Below are positions 44,470-52,800 of a DNA stretch of 56,040 bases, piece after piece. Positions within the stretch are counted from its first letter, which is position 1, and each line of letters starts with the position of its first letter. Origin of the DNA: a virus. The stretch is from IMG/VR virus record IMGVR_UViG_3300042294_002897, positions 1 through 56,040 of that record; one strand, given 5' to 3'. The position numbers were made by a program, and so were the translations under genes. The notes under the pieces are model-generated. The model did not search any database. It saw only the letters and a list, made by a program, of their open reading frames with translations, and had not been told where the DNA came from.

Positions 44470-45159
44470 TCACAATCTATCATTTACGTAATCCCAATCA
44501 ACAACCCTCCAAAAGTTTTTGATATATTCGTCTCTTCTATTTTGATATTTGAGATAGTATGCATGTTCCCATACGTCCAAACCAAGAAGTGGTTTTCCTC
44601 CATCTTTAATAAAACTCATCATTGGATTATCTTGATTTTGTGTTGTTACAATTTTTAATTTACCATTTTCTTTTAGTATCAACCATACCCAACCAGATCC
44701 AAAAACACTTTTAGCGGTCTCATCGAATTTTTTTTTGAATTCTTTTAAACTTCCAAAATTCGAGTTTATTCTCGAATCAAGTTTCATAGGAATTCTTGGT
44801 GGGTTAGGTGTCATCATATTCCAAAACAACGAATGATTATAGGCCCCACCAGCGTTGTCTCGTATAGGTTTTTCAGTTTCTTTGACCGAACTTACAATTT
44901 CTTCCAAAGACATATTTTCATATCTCTTTCCTTTGGTCGCTAAGTTCAATTTATCAACATAACCTTTATAGTGTTTTGTATAATGAACATTCATTGTTGT
45001 TGGATCGATGAAAGCTTTGAGAGATGTAAAAGAATAAGGTAATGGTTCAAACACTACATTACCATGTTTTATCTTGGATTTTTTTTGTTCTTCTATTAAT
45101 CTTCTTCTTTCCTCAATTTTCTGTTCTATTAACTCAATTTTATTTTCCAAATACTTCAT
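44470..45159 (-). CDS. sod: Fe/Mn superoxide dismutase, phage-encoded
   Basis: A 229-residue Fe/Mn-type superoxide dismutase that converts superoxide to O2 and H2O2. All four metal ligands are present: MNVHYTKHY (His59), AYNHSLFW (His109) and GLDVWEHAYY (Asp195, His199), together with SGWVWL. The N-terminal ~35 residues are an extra charged helix (YLENKIELIEQKIEERRRLI), not typical of cellular enzymes, possibly for virion or host-partner binding. ATG 45159 is used; an upstream TTG adds three residues. It lies between helicase and neck-like genes. The ligands cannot by themselves decide Fe versus Mn. Confidence 0.92.
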   Translation of the reverse strand: MKYLENKIELIEQKIEERRRLIEEQKKSKIKHGNVVFEPLPYSFTSLKAFIDPTTMNVHYTKHYKGYVDKLNLATKGKRYENMSLEEIVSSVKETEKPIRDNAGGAYNHSLFWNMMTPNPPRIPMKLDSRINSNFGSLKEFKKKFDETAKSVFGSGWVWLILKENGKLKIVTTQNQDNPMMSFIKDGGKPLLGLDVWEHAYYLKYQNRRDEYIKNFWRVVDWDYVNDRL

Positions 45160-45194
45160 ACTCACCAAGACTTTAGTGTCTCCTATAAGTATTT

Positions 45195-48053
45195 TTAATT
45201 TCTGTTTTGGTTAATAGATTGAAGTATATTTTCGAGAGCATCACCTTCAAATAACATTGTATCGCCCATTACTGTGTTAATAATTCTTTTTTTCTTATCC
45301 AAAATATCATATATGATACCCTCGATTGTGTTTTCAAAAATTGGATAATAGACAACTACATTATTTTTTTGACCATAACGATATGCTCTATCTTCTGCTT
45401 GGGAATGGTCTGATGGAAGAAAGGATAGATCATTCATAATTACAGTTTCTGCTGCGGTGAGTGTAAGACCCACCCCTGCGGCTTTAATGTTACCCACGAA
45501 TACTTTAACCTTTTCATCGGTTTGGAATTTATCAACAGCATCTTGCCTTTCGCCTTTAGGAGTTGATCCGTCAAGTTTTACTGCTATCTTCTTGAAGTGT
45601 GAGTAGATAGTGTTAAGTGATTCTGTAAAATTGCAAAAAATGATCACTTTTTTATCTTGGTCTAAAATATTTTCACAAAGTTCTATGGTTTGAGAAACCT
45701 TTTCGTTGGCGATAATTTGTCTAACCTTTGCGATTTTGGAAAATTGCATAGTTAAAGAATTTGACTCACCACCCTTATCATACCATTCGTAGTATTCCCC
45801 CATAACTTCTTCGTATTCCCGAGATTTCAATCGCATATAAATTGGAGAAATTATTTTTTCAGGTAAGTCTAGTACGTCGTTTTTTAATCTTCGTAACACA
45901 AAGGGTTTTGTTCTTTCGTAAAGTTCTTCCAAATTTGACGCACCACTTACATTCCATATTTTTCTGTTACCAGCACGGAACTGATACCCATTACAATAAC
46001 GCTTGACATAAGCCATCCAATTCTGAGCAACATTGCAGTCAACTAAATTGAGTAGATTGAAATAATTTATTGGTCGAGATGTCACGGGAGTCCCTGTTAA
46101 CAACCAAGTTCTTTGTGATATTTTACTGATGTTATTTACAAGTTTGGTTCTCTGTGCTTGAACATTACAAATCGCGTGGGCTTCATCAACTATTACCAAA
46201 TCAAATTTTGCGTCACGTATTATTGATTCCGAATCTTTTTCTAATGCGTGGAAATTTTTCAAAATATCGTAGTTGATAATAACGTAATCGGCATCCTCCC
46301 ATTTTTTACCTTCCACTATGGATATGGATCTATCAGTGTAGTTTTCGAGTTCTCGTTTCCAATTTATTTTCAATGATGCGGGACAAATAACAAGAACTTT
46401 GTTTGCATTGGATTCTATTGATGCGACTACGGCTGTTGTTGTATTGTGAGTCACAATACAATGTTCTGCAACATACAGGTTGTCTACAGAATCTACTGAA
46501 ATACAAGTACATTCGTATTCACCTTGTTTTTCAATCTTACTAATATATCTACCTGTTTGATATTTTTGTGGTTCATTATATCTATCAGATTTTCTTTTTA
46601 ATCTGAATGGATTCATACCTTTAGGTAGTTTTATATTCAATCGGTAGGATGGTCTACATTCAATTCTTTCCCCGTTTTTTTTATAAAAACTTTTTCTCTT
46701 TCTTTTACGTACAATTCCACCCAAAGTATGAACAATTTCACACAAATCATCACAAAGTTTCTCAGATACTGTTGAAAATTCTGTACCACAAAAATTTCCA
46801 TTTTTAGATAACATACAATAGCCATCGGTGTCCATCAATCCTTGGAGTATTGCAAGACGATTATTTACAGACGTATATTTGTATATGTCAGGTATAAATT
46901 TATTATGTGAACGAGTATGAGATAGTGATAGATTTTTTAATGGTTCACCGATAGAAATGGAACAGGTTCGTTTATTATCGTATTGTTTATTTTCTTTAAT
47001 CTTAAAATCACCAAATAATTCATCGAAATCATCTCGATGAGTTTCGAACCTACATGAAATACTTTGGATATGACCGTCCCCTAAAATTAGACCTAATAGA
47101 TATGGGTCTATTGGTAGTTCCTCGTTATTTTCAAACTCAATTGGTTCTACTATGGGTATTTGCCATTTGTTAGCCCCGTTAGACCCTCGATAGTGAGTGT
47201 TTATTGAGTATGTTCTAAAATTATTGTATCCACGACCTTGATCTTGTATAATATGATTTTCATACATTTGTTTTGTGGATAATGTAAGAGTTTTCTTCAA
47301 CCTATTATTATTAGAGTTTTTACCATGGTTAGAAGAAGATACTGACCAAAGATGTGACTCATCGGTAAAGATAAAAAATCCATCGTTGAACGTAACTTTA
47401 TATGTCTCTCGTATACCCTGAGGAAACACACCAATCACATTAATTGGTTTTCCGTTTGAGCCAATTACTTTATCACCAATCATAATATCACCCATTTTTT
47501 TAGTCCCATTTGGAGTGTATATCAAAGTTTGGTTTGACAACGCTTTACCGAGTCCCAAATCATCCGCTAAAATATACTTTTTGTTTTCACACAAAGTTTT
47601 TACACCTTCTTTTTGATGTTCAAGTAATGGTCGATGTGAGTATTTCTCAAAATCAATTTCTACGTTTTTGATTTTATTATCTTTAATTACCGCGGCTTTT
47701 GGTATCCAAATATCATGTAAACCCTGATTTTCAAAATAATATCCCCACACGTGATAAGCGGTGTCTTTTTCAACTAAAAGTTTTTCTATCCAAATTTGTG
47801 TCGGTACTTCTATAAACATTTTTTCATTTGCAATTTTACTCGCAAAATATGTGTCCAATTGTACCCATTTTTTTGCAACCTTTGGTTCTCTTTTGTGATA
47901 TTTAATCACATATTCGGTTTGAGTTGCGTTAGGAAAAAATTTAGGATTTGAATCCCTTTTGTGTTTTAATTTAAGAATAAAGTTGTTCGCACCTTCATAA
48001 CGATCTATAATATCTAAGGCTTGATTTTCTCTTGCGTTTAATTGACTATCCAA
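45195..48053 (-). CDS. SNF2-family helicase with intein in the P-loop
   Basis: A 952-codon gene for an SNF2/DEAD-like ATPase split by an intein; spliced length about 585 residues. Before the intein: HRPLLEHQKEGVKTLCENKK and ADDLGLGK (Walker A, residues 163-170). After it: TTTAVVAS, VLVICPASLKINWKREL, IVDEAHAICN (DEAH 623-626), WLLTGTPVTSRPI, FNLLNLVD, and helicase C-terminal AAGVGLTLTAAETVIM and QAEDRAYRYGQ. It resembles small annealing-helicase types and could act in replication restart or recombination. The only available start in the short gap is TTG 48053; the next Met is at residue 79. A host-type promoter lies upstream. Confidence 0.9.
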   Translation of the reverse strand: MDSQLNARENQALDIIDRYEGANNFILKLKHKRDSNPKFFPNATQTEYVIKYHKREPKVAKKWVQLDTYFASKIANEKMFIEVPTQIWIEKLLVEKDTAYHVWGYYFENQGLHDIWIPKAAVIKDNKIKNVEIDFEKYSHRPLLEHQKEGVKTLCENKKYILADDLGLGKALSNQTLIYTPNGTKKMGDIMIGDKVIGSNGKPINVIGVFPQGIRETYKVTFNDGFFIFTDESHLWSVSSSNHGKNSNNNRLKKTLTLSTKQMYENHIIQDQGRGYNNFRTYSINTHYRGSNGANKWQIPIVEPIEFENNEELPIDPYLLGLILGDGHIQSISCRFETHRDDFDELFGDFKIKENKQYDNKRTCSISIGEPLKNLSLSHTRSHNKFIPDIYKYTSVNNRLAILQGLMDTDGYCMLSKNGNFCGTEFSTVSEKLCDDLCEIVHTLGGIVRKRKRKSFYKKNGERIECRPSYRLNIKLPKGMNPFRLKRKSDRYNEPQKYQTGRYISKIEKQGEYECTCISVDSVDNLYVAEHCIVTHNTTTAVVASIESNANKVLVICPASLKINWKRELENYTDRSISIVEGKKWEDADYVIINYDILKNFHALEKDSESIIRDAKFDLVIVDEAHAICNVQAQRTKLVNNISKISQRTWLLTGTPVTSRPINYFNLLNLVDCNVAQNWMAYVKRYCNGYQFRAGNRKIWNVSGASNLEELYERTKPFVLRRLKNDVLDLPEKIISPIYMRLKSREYEEVMGEYYEWYDKGGESNSLTMQFSKIAKVRQIIANEKVSQTIELCENILDQDKKVIIFCNFTESLNTIYSHFKKIAVKLDGSTPKGERQDAVDKFQTDEKVKVFVGNIKAAGVGLTLTAAETVIMNDLSFLPSDHSQAEDRAYRYGQKNNVVVYYPIFENTIEGIIYDILDKKKRIINTVMGDTMLFEGDALENILQSINQNRN
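46443..47543 (-). mobile_element. Intein with LAGLIDADG homing endonuclease, class 3 signature
   Basis: Residues A171-N537 (367 aa) of the helicase. Junctions are DDLGLGK|ALSNQTLIYT and CIVTHN|TTTAV, so excision rebuilds the Walker A motif GLGKT. The first residue is Ala, not Cys or Ser. The class 3 triad is present: Trp236 in block B (ESHLW), Cys517 in block F (TCISVDS) and Thr535 before the final His-Asn. Two LAGLIDADG motifs are intact: LLGLILGDGHI (319-329) and ILQGLMDTDG (402-411). It should be able to splice and home; activity is inferred. Confidence 0.9.
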
Positions 48054-48066
48054 AACAAAAATAAAT

Positions 48067-48097
48067 TAAATATAATAATATTATGAATATTTATCAA
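48067..48097 (-). promoter_or_regulatory. Bacteroidota-type promoter for helicase gene
   Basis: Minus strand TTG, 20 bases, then TATATTTA, one mismatch from TAnnTTTG. The predicted start point falls about 10 bases before the TTG start at 48053. It overlaps the divergent late motif at 48088, so the two promoters may compete. Confidence 0.5.
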
Positions 48098-48098
48098 G
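48088..48098 (+). promoter_or_regulatory. Candidate late promoter, TATTTATCAAG
   Basis: The TATTTAT core begins 15 bases before ATG 48103 at a strand switch. Only the core matches; the NNTA end is absent. Confidence 0.45.
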
Positions 48099-48102
48099 AA
48101 GT

Positions 48103-48618
48103 ATGGCACAAAATCAAGTTCCAATCACAAGATTAGGTAAATTTTTCGGTCAGGAAGATTTCGATTTGGATGTTAGTATGGGTCGTGAATGGCTCGATGG
48201 TGATATGAATTTCACCATTGTTGTCTATCGTGTAAACAAACAAAAAACAAATCAAGACGATGTTTATGGCGAGGCGGTACCTCAATCCATAGAGTTTTTA
48301 CCACCAATATCAGTAAACGCTTATTTGCAAATTATGCAACCGGATATGGCTTTCTTGGGTAATTCCAAAGTTATACAAAATGAACCGGGTAATATCAGAT
48401 TCGCTATCTACCAAAAAGATTTGGACGACCTACAAGTTTCCATTAGTTTGGGTGATTACATCGGTTATTGGATTACCGAAAATCAAGTAAGATATTATTC
48501 AGTTGTTGATAAGGGGGTACCCAATTATGACAACAAACATACCTATGCTGGATATAAACCTTTTTATGTCAGTTACATTGCAACACCAGTAACTGCTAAC
48601 GAATTTATGGGGATTTAA
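48103..48618 (+). CDS. Virion connector-type protein, unassigned
   Basis: A 171-residue beta-rich protein: PITRLGKFFGQEDFDLDVSM, EWLDGDMNFTIVVYRVNKQ, IGYWITENQVRYYSVVDKG and FYVSYIATPVTANEF. It has no enzyme motif. It is separated by 2 bases from the next structural gene and has its own late motif, so a head-tail connector or tail-completion role is plausible, but I cannot match a particular T4 protein. Confidence 0.65.
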   Translation: MAQNQVPITRLGKFFGQEDFDLDVSMGREWLDGDMNFTIVVYRVNKQKTNQDDVYGEAVPQSIEFLPPISVNAYLQIMQPDMAFLGNSKVIQNEPGNIRFAIYQKDLDDLQVSISLGDYIGYWITENQVRYYSVVDKGVPNYDNKHTYAGYKPFYVSYIATPVTANEFMGI

Positions 48619-48620
48619 TT

Positions 48621-49679
48621 ATGGCTTTACCCAAAAAAGTAATACCAAATATTAATTTAGTTCCTCCAAAGATATTATTGGAGCGAAGAGAACAATTGTT
48701 GGAGGATATCACAAACGATGGTACTTACCTTCCAAAGAATTTAGATTATGCTGATTTAGATAGGGGGTTTTTGGATTTTGTAAAAAACGAGTTAAAAACA
48801 ATTGTTGATGGTAAGATTATACCTACTGTTGACATTCTTATCACCACGCAAAATTGGGCTCAATTTACACAGACGTGGTCTTTTCAAGATTTGAATGGTA
48901 ACACAGAACCACCCTTTATTACTGTTGTTAGAGTTCCTGAAGTTAAATATGGTACAAATCCAGCAACACTTTATAATATCCCAAATCAAAAAGAATTTTT
49001 TTATGCTGCGGTACCAACTTGGAATGGTAACATAAAGGGATTAGACATTTATAAAATCCCCCAACCTGTACCCGTTGATATTTCTTTCAACGTTAAAATA
49101 ATTTGTAATCGTATGAGAGAACTCAACGAGTTCAATAAAAATGTAATTCAAACTTTTGCGTCTCGTCAAGCTTACACAAAAGTTAACGGTCATTTTATTC
49201 CGATTATAAACTCAAACATTTCTGATGAATCTGTAACTCAAATTGACAAACGTAGGTTTTACATTCAGAATTACGATTTCACTATGTTAGGGTTTCTATT
49301 AGATCAAGACAAATTCGAGGTGGCCCCTGCGGTATCTAGAGTATTGAATGTTTTTGAAACAAATTTTAAAACTTCAAATAAAAAAAATAAAATTTACCCT
49401 GAAAATGAAAATAATTTTGAGGGTATTATAATATTTGACATATCTATAGAAGAAAGAATAATTTTTTCTGATTTTTTAGGAATTATGAATATAATTTCAA
49501 CTGATAATATTGAAAATTATGAAATTTATGTAAAAATAAAGAATGAAAATTCATTCGATTATTACGGTTATGATTCCGATAAATTATTTATTAACAATGG
49601 AGATGAAATCAAATTTGTAATAAAAAAAACTAATTTGCAAAAAATTTCTAAAATAATTTACACAATTTCTTTACAATGA
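48621..49679 (+). CDS. Putative tail terminator or completion protein
   Basis: A 352-residue protein. Residues 1-250 are well ordered: PPKILLERREQLLEDITND, YADLDRGFLDFVKNEL, QPVPVDISFNVKIICNRMRE, FASRQAYTKVNGHFIPII and RRFYIQNYDFTMLGFLLD. The layout (P-V-x-V strand, then N-x-x-helix with FASRQ) is reminiscent of T4-type gp3/gp15 tail-completion proteins, though not decisive. Residues ~255-352 are much more A/T-rich and Asn/Ile/Lys-rich, apparently an added domain. No promoter separates it from the upstream gene. Confidence 0.6.
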   Translation: MALPKKVIPNINLVPPKILLERREQLLEDITNDGTYLPKNLDYADLDRGFLDFVKNELKTIVDGKIIPTVDILITTQNWAQFTQTWSFQDLNGNTEPPFITVVRVPEVKYGTNPATLYNIPNQKEFFYAAVPTWNGNIKGLDIYKIPQPVPVDISFNVKIICNRMRELNEFNKNVIQTFASRQAYTKVNGHFIPIINSNISDESVTQIDKRRFYIQNYDFTMLGFLLDQDKFEVAPAVSRVLNVFETNFKTSNKKNKIYPENENNFEGIIIFDISIEERIIFSDFLGIMNIISTDNIENYEIYVKIKNENSFDYYGYDSDKLFINNGDEIKFVIKKTNLQKISKIIYTISLQ

Positions 49680-49718
49680 TTTTTTTTCATACTTAAGTGT
49701 TTTTTTTATTCGAAAATG

Positions 49719-49729
49719 TATTTATGATA
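49719..49729 (+). promoter_or_regulatory. Candidate late promoter, TATTTATGATA
   Basis: Full match to TATTTATNNTA, 40 bases after the structural gene. It lies 148 bases before the ATG of the giant gene, much farther than at other sites, leaving room for a structured leader. Confidence 0.45.
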
Positions 49730-49750
49730 AAAAAATAAAGTGACACATTT

Positions 49751-49822
49751 GTTCGGATATAGTAAACATTTTATCTACAATTTTGGGATTAATAAAATTT
49801 TGTGGTTTAGACTATTCCGAAC
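49751..49822 (+). ncRNA. Long imperfect hairpin in leader of giant gene
   Basis: Arms 49751-49757 / 49816-49822 (GTTCGGA / TCCGAAC) continue with ATAGT / ACTAT after a one-base bulge, then AAAC / GTTT, then an inner ACAATTTT / AAAA-TT-TTGT stem around the loop GGGATTAAT. The paired order is consistent over about 70 bases. It lies between the promoter motif and the start of the giant gene, so it is probably a leader-RNA structure; family unknown. Confidence 0.5.
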
Positions 49823-49866
49823 ACTAATGAACTTGTAAAAATAAAAAAAAATATAAAAATAATTAT

Positions 49867-52800
49867 ATGTCTTGTAAAAAATCCTCAGTAAGAAATACAC
49901 TTAGTGTAAATAGTACCATAACCTATAGAAGGTGTTCAGATGGAATGTTAATTGATCAACTTAGAATCAAACCTAATGAAGTAATAGATATTTGGTATTT
50001 AGATGGGTCTTTGTATACCGCCGACCAAGGTCAACAAATTTTTAATACTGAAAATTTCCCACCAAGTCCGACAGCAAGTGTTATAAGTAATACAGTAGAT
50101 TTTGGGGTGTACATAAACACTGGTTCAGTTACTTTTTTTTATTTAATACAAAATCAACCACTTCAACCAAGTTTTGTAACATATAATTTTACACATACTG
50201 TTGGTGTATTTTCAGGGAATTCAATTGTAATTAACGGATTTGTAGTTGTAAGACCAAACTCATCATCTGGTACAACTCAATTTACTTGTGCAACTTGTGA
50301 TATCAATAACTTAAACGGTCAAAATACAATTTCAGTAACTCCTCAAGGTCAGGTGGAACTAAATTTAGTTGTTAGACCAACAGTAAACATACGCCAAAGA
50401 CCTCCAATACCTCAAGCGGATCAAGAACGTACTCCTGATTTTCCTGTAGAACCTGAAGTTCCAGGAGATTCCCCATTACCAACACCCACCCCAACAGTAA
50501 CTCCAACTCTTACTCCAGGACTTCCATCTGTAACGCCATCACCGACACCTACAATTCCAGTAAATAATATCCCATTAGGGTTTTCATGTTATTCATATCA
50601 ATTATTATATGATGGTTCTGCAACAAACGGTTGTAATTTAGTTGCTTCTGGCGCTGGATTTACTGCTTACTATCGATCTAATTGTTCAAACCAACAATTA
50701 ACCGCTTTCACCGAAATGATTGGATGTAAATTTTACGAAAGAGACGGAAGAACTTTACTTGGTGATGGAATTATAACTGACGGTTGTCAAGTTTGGTATT
50801 TATCAGCAGGTTCGGTAGAAGGTTGGGGCGTGTGTGATAATCCGAAAAGTTGTTGTGTATTCGACCAAGTAATTCCTTATACTGAATTTTACCTTGCTAG
50901 TCAAACTACATATGTAAACCCTCAGGATGGATGTGTTAACTTTGATTGTAATGGTTCATCTCCTTTTGGTTACTCTCAAATATCGTTATCTAATCTCCAA
51001 CCAGGTGATTTTTTATATGAAAACCCTGCAGGTTCTGTATTAATCCCAAATTCTGCAGAATGGTACTCTATCTATGATCCTACGTGTAAACAATTTGTAA
51101 TCAGATTTAACACTAACGATGGTACTATAGAGGACATACAACCTTGTAATAATAGTTTGTCAACACAACCATGTACCGGATGTAGTGCTTTTACTCTTAG
51201 TACAATAAATCTTTCGGCACCTAATTGTTTAACGCCATACACACCCAACAATCCATATCATTGTGGTGCTGCTGCTAGTTATAATATTATTAATTGTAAT
51301 TTACCAGGGTTTCCGTCTAATATAGTTACAGCTAGAGATTGTGAATGTGATTATGTTCCTCCTGGTTCTAACCACGGTTGTAATTGTTGTCCATGTACTG
51401 GTGCTAATTTAACTCAAGCATCGCCTAGAAGGGTTTGTTCTGCTAAAGTTCCTACCATTACTTTTTTTAGTAGATGGGTAGGGACTGTCACACAGGTCTT
51501 TAGTGCCTCATGTGAAAGTTTACAGTTTTGTCCAACACCAACACCAACCAATACCCCAACACCGACTAATACTCCAACAATAACTCAGACCAACACACCT
51601 ACAAATACTCAAACAGTTACCAAAACTTTAACACCTACAAATACTCAAACACCAACAAATACCAAAACACCAACAAATACCAAAACACCTACAATCACAC
51701 CAACAATTACATTAACAACAACTCCTAGACAATGTTATTGTTATCGTTGGGATGTACGAAATTCCACAGATTTGTGGCAAATTGACTGGTTAGATTGTGA
51801 TTTGAATCCTCAAATGGTGAATTCGCCTTTTCCACCAACGGGTTCATTTTGTGCTGCTGGAAGTGCAGTAACATTAACTAATCTAACTCTAAGTTATACT
51901 TGTCAAGTTCCATTCAGTCCTTTTCCAAATTGTATTATTACGGGAGGTCCATCGATTGAAAATTTATGTATTCCTTCTGGATCAACATTTGTATGCCCCA
52001 ATCCAACACCCACACCAACACCAACACAGACACAAACACCAACACCAACAATCACACGAACATTAACCCCAACAATCACACCAACTGTTGGTCTTGAATG
52101 TACAAAATATACCGTAGTAAATACTATGACCGCCGTTGAATGGTGTTATTTTACTTGGTTGGATTGTGATGACAATGAGTGGAAATTTGGTTCTGCTGAT
52201 GAAAACTACACGACAGAAGTTTGTAGTGCTTGTGAACCAATTAATGTTTATGGTTGGAATACAGCCCAAAATCAAGGAGACAATGGTATCTTTGCAAGAT
52301 TTATCTGGGTGCCTAGTTCTTCGGGTGTTTGTACAAATTTAAATCGTGTATGTCACACTAATCCTACATATCCTGGTAACACTCAAGAATCAGATTGCTT
52401 CCGTTGTGTTACTTTATATTATGATGTCACACAAATCCCTAATGGTGTTACAGAACCTTGGCACATTCCTGTTTGTGATAATGATTTTTATAGTACCGCT
52501 GTAATAAATTGTACTTATAGGTATAGTATTCATCAATTAACCAATCAAAGTGCAAACACACCACAAGGTGTTTACTATAGTGCATGTACATATAATCCTT
52601 ATCAGTGGTTGGCTACACAATTACAAGGTCAAGCTTCAGGTGCAATTTGTGAAGATCCCTCCGAATTGACACCAACAATCATTCCAGCGTTTAGTGGAGT
52701 TGGAACACCTTCGACTAATTGGATTTCTTCTAGTACCAACCCAATAATCTACCCATCAGGAACTACATTATTTAATCAATTTGGAGTAGATACTTGTGGC

